Shown here: positions 1 to 5,493 of the stretch, one piece after another
How the letters are laid out: every line of letters starts with the position of its first letter
How positions within the stretch are numbered: the stretch's first letter is position 1
Assembly (NCBI GenBank): GCA_003505715.1
Contig: DNXU01000371.1
Span: forward strand, 1 to 5,638
DNA: 5,638 bases
Direction: 5' to 3'
From: Cyanobacteria bacterium UBA8803
Lineage (GTDB): Bacteria; Cyanobacteriota; Cyanobacteriia; Cyanobacteriales; Coleofasciculaceae
Notes under the pieces: model-generated
Databases searched by the model: none
What the model was told of the DNA's origin: nothing
Seen by the model: the letters and a program-made list of their open reading frames with translations, nothing else
Program-made: the position numbers and the translations under genes

Positions 1-110
1 TAGGGTGACTGTCCCATGCCGGGGTTGTAGGGATTATAACCGCCCGGATTATAGGGTGCTTGGCTTTGGGGCAAATAGGGTGACTGTCCCATGCCGGGGT
101 TGTAGGGATT
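1..110 (-). repeat. Direct repeat of 35 bp, 75-bp spacing, inside the repeat gene
   Basis: Positions 1-35 and 76-110 are identical. Each encodes the NPYNPGMGQSPY part of the repeat motif, and the 75-bp offset keeps the reading frame (25 codons). Identity at third codon positions points to recent duplication or conversion rather than protein-level convergence. More copies may continue to the left of the window. Confidence 0.9.
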
Positions 111-1319
111 AAAACCTGCGGGATTGAGGGGCGCTGGTAGGGGTGCTTGGGTTTGGCGCAAGTACGAAGACTGAGCGAAGCCAAAGTACGGAGACTGAGC
201 GAAGCCGAAGTACGGAGACTGTTGTGCCATGCCTGGGTTGTAGTTATTTATCCCTGTTGGTGACCCCATGACAGACACCGGTACCAAGATTACTGTTTGA
301 GGTAAGCCAGGAGACTGTACCAAACCTGAGTTGTAATTATTCAAGCCTGGTGGTAGGCTTGTACCTTGCACTGGCATGACTAGTACGGTTTGGGGCGAGG
401 TTGGGAACTGTCCCAATCCTGGATTGTAATTATTGGTACCCGCTGGTATCAGCGTTGGTGAAGCTGGCATAGAGGGTAGGGTTTGAGGAAAAACTGGGTA
501 TTGCCCCCACCCTGAATTGTAATTATTCCCACCCATCGGCATGGTGGGCGGGGTTTGAGGAAAAGCTGGGTATTGCCCCCACCCTGAATTGTAATTATTC
601 CCACCCGCTGGCATCATCGTTGGTGAAACTGGGAAGGATTGGGAGGTGGGCGGGAAGGCAGGAAGCTGTCCGACAGTTGAGTTAGAGCCAGGAATCGGAT
701 TGGACGGTACGGGCAGTGGGGGGAGGGTAGGAAGCTGTCCTAAAATTAGGTTGGTAGGAGCGGGAGGTAGCACTGATGTCCCAGAGGCAGCTGTTTGACT
801 ACTGCTGGTTTGGATCAATTCCCCTGAACTTAGAGGAGAGTTGTCCTGATTAGCAGCTAAAATTAATGGATCAGTATTGGTGGTGTTAGACTCCTCTAGA
901 GGAAACGTTACCTCCTGAGAGCTTGGTGAGGAAGAAGTATCTGACACCTGGACTGAGGTGCTGGGAACAGAGACTTCTTTTTGAACTGAATTGGCGATCG
1001 CAGATTGTGGAAGCGCTCCCATAATCGGAGCAGGATTTGGGTTAATTTGGCTTGAGGTATTGGTCTGAGTTGGTTTCCTACTAGCTATCTGTTGCTGCGA
1101 TAGCTGGGACTGAGCAGGTTTAATGCCCATCATTCCCAATGCCAAAAAAATGGCGACTGACCCAGCACCAAGCCGGTTAATCCATACTAGAAGCTTCACA
1201 GAGGCAAATCGGTGACAATCAGGGACTATTGAGTTCATTGGCTGGGTTGTGTGGCTGATAAATTTTTTCCCTGCACCCTGTCGCCACTCTAGCAAAGGGA
1301 TTGACGTTTGGCGACTCAT
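1..1319 (-). CDS. Membrane-anchored Pro/Asn/Gln-rich repeat protein, function unknown (3' end beyond window)
   Basis: I do not recognise this protein. The frame is open for 439 codons from the ATG at 1319-1317 to the left edge, so the C-terminus is missing. The start is well fixed: GGAGG lies 6 nt upstream and an in-frame TAG stands one codon before the ATG. Residues 1-49 are polar and basic (R3, R13, K18, K19, R37, K42, R49). A hydrophobic stretch at about 50-66 (LGAGSVAIFLALGMMGI) has no signal-peptidase site that I can see, so a signal anchor with the N-terminus inside and the tail outside is likely. Residues 67-180 are Ser/Thr/Gln-rich. From 168 to 439 the chain is Pro/Asn/Gln/Tyr/Gly-rich, with R388 as the only charged residue. 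This tail carries seven copies of a motif N-[NP]-Y-N-[SP]-G-x-x-Q, starting at residues 241, 265, 296, 327, 358, 404 and 429, most followed by [YFS]-P. Two weaker GQLP copies are at 194 and 217. It is probably disordered and extracytoplasmic. A folded domain may follow beyond the window. The gene is divergent from chrA. Coding status is confident; function is unknown. Confidence 0.85.
   Translation of the reverse strand, partial: MSRQTSIPLLEWRQGAGKKFISHTTQPMNSIVPDCHRFASVKLLVWINRLGAGSVAIFLALGMMGIKPAQSQLSQQQIASRKPTQTNTSSQINPNPAPIMGALPQSAIANSVQKEVSVPSTSVQVSDTSSSPSSQEVTFPLEESNTTNTDPLILAANQDNSPLSSGELIQTSSSQTAASGTSVLPPAPTNLILGQLPTLPPLPVPSNPIPGSNSTVGQLPAFPPTSQSFPVSPTMMPAGGNNYNSGWGQYPAFPQTPPTMPMGGNNYNSGWGQYPVFPQTLPSMPASPTLIPAGTNNYNPGLGQFPTSPQTVLVMPVQGTSLPPGLNNYNSGLVQSPGLPQTVILVPVSVMGSPTGINNYNPGMAQQSPYFGFAQSPYFGFAQSSYLRQTQAPLPAPLNPAGFNPYNPGMGQSPYLPQSQAPYNPGGYNPYNPGMGQSP
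160..220 (-). repeat. Tandem 24-bp repeat, about 2.5 copies
   Basis: Units begin at 160, 184 and 208. The first two full units differ at a single base, and the third stops after 13 bases. They encode an eight-residue module, SPYFGFAQ, at residues 368-375 and 376-383, then a diverged copy SSYLRQTQ at 384-391. The period is a multiple of three, so copy-number change would not shift the frame. Confidence 0.85.
481..606 (-). repeat. Direct repeat of 54 bp, 72-bp spacing, one mismatch
   Basis: Positions 481-534 and 553-606 match at 53 of 54 bases. The single difference, at 493 versus 565, changes Val276 to Ala252 at the protein level. They encode the two copies of the motif that contain NNYNSGWGQYP (residues 241-255 and 265-279), the only part of the protein with tryptophan. 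The 72-bp offset is 24 codons, so it is in frame. Confidence 0.9.
1122..1172 (-). other. Predicted transmembrane signal anchor of the repeat protein
   Basis: Codons 50-66 encode an uncharged hydrophobic run, LGAGSVAIFLALGMMGI, bounded by R49 and K67. Most positive charge lies before it, which by the positive-inside rule places the N-terminus in the cytoplasm and the long repeat tail outside. At 17 residues it is short for a membrane helix, but it can extend back to V41 if K42 and R49 snorkel. A cleaved signal peptide is less likely because no Ala-x-Ala type site follows. Confidence 0.6.
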
Positions 1320-1325
1320 AGACTA

Positions 1326-1330
1326 CCTCC
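1326..1330 (-). promoter_or_regulatory. Shine-Dalgarno sequence of the repeat-protein gene
   Basis: On the minus strand GGAGG stands 6 nt before the ATG at 1319. A TAG codon in the same frame follows it directly, so translation cannot begin further upstream. The next in-frame Met, residue 28, has no comparable ribosome binding site. Confidence 0.75.
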
Positions 1331-1395
1331 GTTATGTTACTGCTGTGTCCTCAAGGAAGCCACTATTCCCTGGCCTGTTTGGTTCAAAAACACCT

Positions 1396-1425
1396 GTTAA
1401 AACAAAAACCACAGTTCTCTGACAA
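1396..1425 (-). promoter_or_regulatory. Candidate promoter of the repeat-protein gene
   Basis: On the minus strand TTGTCA (1425-1420) resembles a -35 box, and TTTAAC (1401-1396) is a modest -10 match 18 bp further on. A start about 7 bp downstream would give a leader of roughly 70 nt before the ATG at 1319. This is consensus matching by eye only. Confidence 0.3.
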
Positions 1426-1578
1426 GATCCGGATTTTTACAGGTTCAACTACCTATCAATCCGCATAGCCATCCTGGCAAGCGTCCTCCAACGCCCAATT
1501 CTAGCCAGTGGCATGTTACAACCGCTAGAGTGCAGTCTTCAAGAGAGCTGGCCAATCGCTCGTACTATCTGTTTAGTA

Positions 1579-1586
1579 GCGATCGC
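1579..1586. repeat. HIP1 octamer palindrome GCGATCGC (one of seven)
   Basis: HIP1 is the highly iterated palindrome typical of many cyanobacterial genomes. This copy is intergenic. Six more perfect copies lie in coding DNA at 994-1001, 1959-1966, 2608-2615, 2902-2909, 3648-3655 and 4576-4583. By chance one would expect about 0.1 copy in a window this size, so the density is a strong lineage marker. Confidence 0.9.
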
Positions 1587-1784
1587 TCCTAATACCCGTC
1601 ACTTGCTAGACAATTGCCTGATCACGCTCTGCTAGCGCTAAGCTATTTTTCCAAATCTCATACTCACTCAGAGCGATGCATGAGGGACGCTAGTGAAATT
1701 TTGATTATTGACCTTGCCGATATTGAGATCCTGTTTCCAGCTCTCATTTTTTCCGATCACAAGAGTTGAGAGGACGCAATCGGA

Positions 1785-1790
1785 TATGAT
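1785..1790 (+). promoter_or_regulatory. Possible -10 element for chrA
   Basis: TATGAT lies 31 nt before the chrA ATG and would give a short leader of about 25 nt. No convincing -35 box stands 16-18 bp upstream; TTGAGA at 1766-1771 is only 13 bp away. It could be an activator-dependent promoter, or chance. Confidence 0.25.
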
Positions 1791-1821
1791 ATGAGTCATC
1801 TGCGGCAGTAACCGCACAACC

Positions 1822-3009
1822 ATGAATCACCAGGAAATAAATCGGCTGGTTGAGCTAGCTAAACTGTTTTTGAAATTAGGTGTAATTGGCTTTGGTGGCC
1901 CAGCGGCACACATTGCCATGATGGAAGATGAAGTCGTCCAACGGCGCGGGTGGCTGACGCGATCGCATTTTCTCGATCTTATTGGTGCCACTAACCTAAT
2001 TCCCGGACCCAATTCTACGGAAATGGCAATTCATGTAGGATACAGCTACGGAGGATGGTTGGGACTAATCATTGCCGGAGTCTGCTTTATCTTGCCTGCT
2101 GTCTCGATCACGGCCATTTTCGCCTGGATTTATGTCGAGTTCGGTACGCTGCCCGAAATTGCACCTTTAATTTATGGTATCAAGCCAGCAGTACTAGCCG
2201 TAATTTTTGGTGCAGTTTGGCGTCTGGGGAAGAAAGCTGTTAAAAGCTACAAACTGCTCCTTATCGCTCTAGGAGTAGCAGCATCATTATTGCTCGGACT
2301 CAACGAAGTCATAGCCTTACTGCTAGGCGGTATTTTGGGCATGATTTGGCTGCGTTTATCCGATCGCAACCAGCCACCGTCAGAAACAACAGCAGCTCTT
2401 TTGGCAGCAGGAGTTACCGCTAGCACCGCGCTAAAGGCAACGGCGGCCACTGGCGCAACAGCAGCCACCATACCGTTATGGCAAATCGGTTGGTTTTTCT
2501 TGAAGGTTGGCAGCGTTTTGTTTGGTAGTGGCTACGTGTTAGTAGCCTTCTTAGAAGGGGAACTGGTTCAGAAACAGGGGTGGCTAACCCAACAACAGCT
2601 GCTAGATGCGATCGCGATCGGTCAATTCACCCCTGGTCCAGTCTTGTCCACTTCTACATTTATCGGTTACCTCCTGGCCGATTGGCCGGGAGCCATCGTG
2701 GCCACCATCGCCATTTTCCTACCCTCGTTTGTTTTTGTAGCCATTCTCAATCCCCTAGTGCCTCGCCTGCGGGAATCAAAATGGACATCAGCCTTCCTAG
2801 ACGCCGTCAATATAAGTGCAGTAGCCCTAATGGCTGTCGTCACCCTAAGTCTGGCAAGTACTACACTAATCCAGCCTACTGGCATTGATTGGCTAGCCTG
2901 TGCGATCGCCGCAATTGCCGCAATTTTAACAATTCGCTTCCCCATCAATGCCGCATGGCTAGTATTAGGCGGAGCCTTACTAGGATGGGTAATAACAATA
3001 GCTAATTGA
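1822..3009 (+). CDS. chrA: ChrA-type chromate transporter (CHR family, two-domain)
   Basis: This 395-residue inner-membrane protein belongs to the CHR family, whose characterised members export chromate. Cyanobacterial relatives include SrpC, linked to sulfur status, so sulfate-related transport is an alternative role. The length is normal for the long-chain form with two homologous halves. Half one (about 8-180) has FGGP at 24-27, RRGWLT at 41-46 and the PGP signature at 61-63 (LIPGPNS). Half two (about 219-392) has the matching FGSG at 234-237, QGWLT at 252-256 and PGP at 271-273. About ten to twelve hydrophobic segments are visible. The halves are joined by an unusual Ala/Thr-rich linker (about 189-216). 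The ATG at 1822 is the only reasonable start: an upstream in-frame ATG runs into a stop after one codon. No Shine-Dalgarno is seen, which is common in cyanobacteria. The gene is alone on its strand, convergent with ugd, and no chrB regulator is present. Family assignment is firm; the substrate is inferred. Confidence 0.93.
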   Translation: MNHQEINRLVELAKLFLKLGVIGFGGPAAHIAMMEDEVVQRRGWLTRSHFLDLIGATNLIPGPNSTEMAIHVGYSYGGWLGLIIAGVCFILPAVSITAIFAWIYVEFGTLPEIAPLIYGIKPAVLAVIFGAVWRLGKKAVKSYKLLLIALGVAASLLLGLNEVIALLLGGILGMIWLRLSDRNQPPSETTAALLAAGVTASTALKATAATGATAATIPLWQIGWFFLKVGSVLFGSGYVLVAFLEGELVQKQGWLTQQQLLDAIAIGQFTPGPVLSTSTFIGYLLADWPGAIVATIAIFLPSFVFVAILNPLVPRLRESKWTSAFLDAVNISAVALMAVVTLSLASTTLIQPTGIDWLACAIAAIAAILTIRFPINAAWLVLGGALLGWVITIAN

Positions 3010-3029
3010 CCAATGAACAATTAGCTATT
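2997..3029. terminator. Perfect 12-bp inverted repeat between convergent chrA and ugd; possible bidirectional terminator
   Basis: AATAGCTAATTG (2997-3008) is exactly complementary to CAATTAGCTATT (3018-3029), with a 9-nt loop. The left arm contains the last chrA codons and two bases of its TGA stop. The right arm ends 6 nt before the ugd stop codon (3036-3038). Its place between convergent genes fits a shared terminator, but the stem is AT-rich and neither side has a clear U-tract, so it may instead protect the 3' ends of the transcripts. Confidence 0.6.
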
Positions 3030-3035
3030 AACCCT

Positions 3036-4427
3036 TTATCGCCCAATCCCCACATATCGGAAACCAGCACTTTCTAAAGCTTTAGGCTCTAGGAAGTTGC
3101 GACCATCAATTATGACAGGATTGGCCATTAGCTTGCACATATTTTCATAGTCCAGCTTCGCGAATTGCTCCCAATCCGTAACTAGGACTAAAGCATCACA
3201 GCCATCAGCCAGCCGCTCTGGATCGGTTTCCACAATGACGTTGGATAGACCATGCCTCATCCCAGTTGAGGAAATAATCGGGTCGTAGGCTTTAACCCTT
3301 GCTCCCAATCGGGTGAGTTGCTCGATGAGATTAAGTGCTGGGGCATCGCGCAGATCGTCGGTATCTGGCTTAAAGGTGAGACCGAGTAACCCGATCGTTT
3401 TCCCTTTGAGAATTTTGAGTTCTTGCTGGAGTTTTTCAACCGCCATGAAACGCTGACGCTGGTTAACGCTAACAGCGGCTTTGAGCAAGTGGGCGTCGTA
3501 GCCGTAATCCTCAGCGGTATGAATCAAAGCAGAGACATCTTTAGGGAAGCAAGAACCACCCCAGCCAATGCCTGCCTGCAAAAATTTGCCACCGATCCGG
3601 GAGTCTAAACCGATGCCTTTAGCAACTTGGGTAACATCCGCACCGACGCGATCGCAAATGTTGGCAATTTCATTAATAAAGCTAATTTTCGTTGCCAAGA
3701 AGGAATTCGACGCATATTTTACCATCTCTGCCGAGCTGAGGTCAGTGACCACCACTGGCACGGACGGTAGGGATTGGTCTTCTGCTACCTGGCGCTTAAC
3801 AATGGGAGCGTAGAGTTCTTGCATCATGGAGATTGCCCGTTCGCTATTGCTACCTAGCACAATGCGATCGGGGTTAAAGGTGTCGTAAATAGCTGAGCCT
3901 TCTCGCAAAAACTCTGGATTGCTAACGACATCGAATTCAGCAGGAATTTCTCCCATTGGCTCCTCAATTGCTCCACCCCCGGCACTCACTAGAGACTTTT
4001 GCCGTTCGGCTACGCCATCGAGTACGATCATCCGCACCCAGTCACCGGAGCCAATGGGCACGGTTGACTTATTCACGATCACCTTATAGCCACCGTTAAG
4101 GTGAGAGCCAATGCCTCGAGCCACTGCTTCAACGTAGCGGGTATCGCTTTCACCCGTAGGTAAAGGCGGTGTTCCGACAGCAATGAACAAAATTTCGCTT
4201 GTGGCGACACCCATTGCTAAATCTGAAGTAAACTCCAGATTTCCAGCTTGAAAGGAAGCTTGCATCAGTTCTGAGAGTCCCGGCTCGTAGATGGGCGATT
4301 GCCCAGCTTTCATGAGTTTGACTTTCTCTTCGTTGTTATCTACGCAGATAACGTGATGTCCAATATGGGCTAAGCAAACACCGGTAACTAACCCAACATA
4401 TCCGGTTCCAATAACACAAACGCGCAT
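3036..4427 (-). CDS. ugd: UDP-glucose 6-dehydrogenase
   Basis: This cytosolic NAD-dependent enzyme oxidises UDP-glucose twice to give UDP-glucuronate. The protein is 463 residues from the ATG at 4427, a normal family length. The N-terminal Rossmann domain opens with MRVCVIGTGYVG (nucleotide loop G7-x-G9-x-x-G12). STVPIG follows at about 121-126 and NPEFLREGSA with E172 at about 170-179. The central domain has EMVKYASN (K237) and the catalytic cysteine C293 in GGSCFPKD. The C-terminal UDP-binding domain carries FKPDTDDLRD at about 352-361. I prefer ATG 4427 to the GTG at 4442, because the family begins at MRVCVIG and GAGG stands 9 nt before the ATG. About 22 residues near 141-162 (Ala/Gly/Glu-rich) form an insertion relative to shorter bacterial Ugd. 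The gene lies 133 nt downstream of the UDP-xylose synthase gene on the same strand and probably shares its transcript. Confidence in function is high. Confidence 0.96.
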   Translation of the reverse strand: MRVCVIGTGYVGLVTGVCLAHIGHHVICVDNNEEKVKLMKAGQSPIYEPGLSELMQASFQAGNLEFTSDLAMGVATSEILFIAVGTPPLPTGESDTRYVEAVARGIGSHLNGGYKVIVNKSTVPIGSGDWVRMIVLDGVAERQKSLVSAGGGAIEEPMGEIPAEFDVVSNPEFLREGSAIYDTFNPDRIVLGSNSERAISMMQELYAPIVKRQVAEDQSLPSVPVVVTDLSSAEMVKYASNSFLATKISFINEIANICDRVGADVTQVAKGIGLDSRIGGKFLQAGIGWGGSCFPKDVSALIHTAEDYGYDAHLLKAAVSVNQRQRFMAVEKLQQELKILKGKTIGLLGLTFKPDTDDLRDAPALNLIEQLTRLGARVKAYDPIISSTGMRHGLSNVIVETDPERLADGCDALVLVTDWEQFAKLDYENMCKLMANPVIIDGRNFLEPKALESAGFRYVGIGR

Positions 4428-4560
4428 GGTGCTGATCCTCACTAATAGAAGTTAGGTCTCAGGGCAATCTTACTTGTTGATTGATTATCCTTATTTGGTA
4501 GGGCACCCTGAGTTAATATATCTTGCTTAAATCGCAAATTGAAATATCCCTCAGGGGAGG
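4428..4560 (-). other. uxs-ugd intercistronic region with three complementary 7-base arms
   Basis: In the transcript direction, arm A CCCTGAG (4556-4550) begins 4 nt after the uxs stop. Arm B CTCAGGG is at 4512-4506 and arm C CCCTGAG at 4464-4458. B is fully complementary to both A and C, so A-B and B-C pairings exclude each other. Inside the A-B loop there are further short matches, ATAT with ATAT and GCAA with TTGC. A GATAAT hexamer (4489-4484) could be a -10 box for ugd, but it lacks a -35 partner. No coding sequence is supported here. Confidence 0.4.
4437..4440 (-). promoter_or_regulatory. Shine-Dalgarno that decides the ugd start
   Basis: GAGG on the minus strand is 9 nt before ATG 4427. 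It overlaps the alternative GTG at 4442, which therefore has no ribosome binding site of its own. This supports the shorter protein beginning MRVCVIG. Confidence 0.65.
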
Positions 4561-5493
4561 CTAGGCAGAAGTTAGGCGATCGCGAAAATCCTCTACTGTC
4601 GTTTTTAGCCCTTCTTGTAAGGGTACAGTAGGTTGCCAATCCAGCAAAGTCTGAGCTTTCGTAATATCAGGTTGGCGACGTTTTGGATCGTCAATTGGTA
4701 GGGGGTTAAATATAATGTCCAACTTGGGATTGACCATCTGCTGAACAGCCTGCGCTAGTTGCAAAATTGTGTACTCGCTTGGATTTCCTAAATTAATCGG
4801 TCCGATATGCTCGCTATTCATCAGCCGCATCAGTCCTTCCACTAAGTCAGAAACATAGCAGAAACTCCGGGTTTGCGAACCTTCCCCATAGACAGTTAAG
4901 GATTCTCCTTTGAGAGCTTGCACCACAAAGTTACTGACGACTCGACCATCATTTTCTAACATGCGAGGGCCGTAGGTGTTAAAAATGCGAGCAACCCGAA
5001 TTTCCACCCCATTTTGGTGGTAGTAGTCAAAGGCCAAAGTTTCTGCAACTCTCTTGCCTTCGTCGTAGCAGCTGCGAGGGCCGATCGGATTAACATTTCC
5101 CCGATAATCTTCCGGTTGAGGATGTATTTCTGGATCGCCGTACACTTCTGAAGTAGAGGCTAATAAAAATCTCGCCTTTACCCGTTTGGCTAACCCCAAC
5201 ATATAGAGGGTTCCCATAACATTGGTTTTGATGGTCTTGACCGGATTGTACTGGTAGTGAACAGGTGAAGCCGGACAAGCTAGGTGATAAATTTGATCTA
5301 CTTCTAAGCGGATCGGTTCAGTGATATCGTGACGAATGAGTTCAAAGTATGGGTGATTTATCCATTTGAGGATGTTTTGTTTGCGCCCGGTGTAGAAGTT
5401 ATCTAAACAAACAACTTCATGACCGTCTTCCATTAAGCGATCGATCAGATGGGAGCCAATAAAACCGGCACCACCCGTAACAAGAATTCTCAT
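4561..5493 (-). CDS. uxs: UDP-glucuronate decarboxylase (UDP-xylose synthase)
   Basis: This short-chain dehydrogenase/reductase of the extended NDP-sugar class decarboxylates UDP-glucuronate to UDP-xylose through a bound NAD-linked 4-keto intermediate. The 310-residue protein is full length for the soluble bacterial form and has no membrane segment. It begins with the NAD loop GGAGFIG (7-13), with D31 at the end of the second strand. [19 protein letters not shown] (73-91) and TSEVYGDP (114-121, with E116) are hallmarks that separate UDP-xylose synthases from dTDP-glucose dehydratases and GalE. The catalytic YxxxK is Y143/K147 in SCYDEGKR. R209 in TRSFCYVSD and the RRQPDITKA segment (272-280) belong to the substrate-binding part. 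The ATG start fits the family; no clear Shine-Dalgarno precedes it. The downstream partner ugd makes its substrate, so the pair forms a two-step UDP-glucose to UDP-xylose module. Function is assigned with high confidence; the gene symbol follows general usage. Confidence 0.94.
   Translation of the reverse strand: MRILVTGGAGFIGSHLIDRLMEDGHEVVCLDNFYTGRKQNILKWINHPYFELIRHDITEPIRLEVDQIYHLACPASPVHYQYNPVKTIKTNVMGTLYMLGLAKRVKARFLLASTSEVYGDPEIHPQPEDYRGNVNPIGPRSCYDEGKRVAETLAFDYYHQNGVEIRVARIFNTYGPRMLENDGRVVSNFVVQALKGESLTVYGEGSQTRSFCYVSDLVEGLMRLMNSEHIGPINLGNPSEYTILQLAQAVQQMVNPKLDIIFNPLPIDDPKRRQPDITKAQTLLDWQPTVPLQEGLKTTVEDFRDRLTSA

Larger units (their letters stand above)
1331..1821. other. Divergent intergenic region between the repeat-protein gene and chrA
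   Basis: About 490 bases carry no gene that I can support. The region holds a candidate promoter for the leftward gene (1396-1425) and a HIP1 site (1579-1586). It has short perfect palindromes ATCCGGAT (1427-1434), TAGCGCTA (1633-1640) and ATGAGTCAT (1791-1799), and a small stem TGCGG/CCGCA (1801-1816) just before chrA. The middle part, about 1440-1780, shows no RNA gene, riboswitch or regulator site that I recognise. Confidence 0.6.

Noticed and set aside
1..606. Could the direct repeats at the left end be a CRISPR array?
   Set aside because: Repeat units differ in length and spacing, the intervening DNA is itself related, every period is a multiple of three, and an open frame runs through all copies. 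They are coding repeats.
1423..1635. Plus-strand open stretch of about 70 codons in the intergenic region, with an ATG at 1513 giving a 40-residue peptide ending at 1635
   Set aside because: No ribosome binding site precedes the ATG, no family resemblance is seen, it overlaps the candidate promoter of the divergent gene only by chance openness, and the composition does not look coding.
1786..1794. Upstream in-frame ATG for chrA at 1786
   Set aside because: The codons read ATG, ATA, TGA, so it stops after two codons and cannot extend the transporter.
1801..1821. Possible riboswitch in the chrA leader
   Set aside because: The small stem does not match the fluoride, manganese or mini-ykkC consensus elements as I know them, and the leader is too short for an aptamer.
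2667..3020. 117-codon frame antisense to the chrA 3' half
   Set aside because: It is a shadow of the real transporter gene, rich in Ala and Arg from reading GC-biased codons backward, with no ribosome binding site evidence.
4442..4639. 65-codon minus-strand frame across the uxs 3' end and the uxs-ugd spacer
   Set aside because: It overlaps the well-supported end of the uxs gene in another frame, starts inside it, and encodes nothing recognisable.
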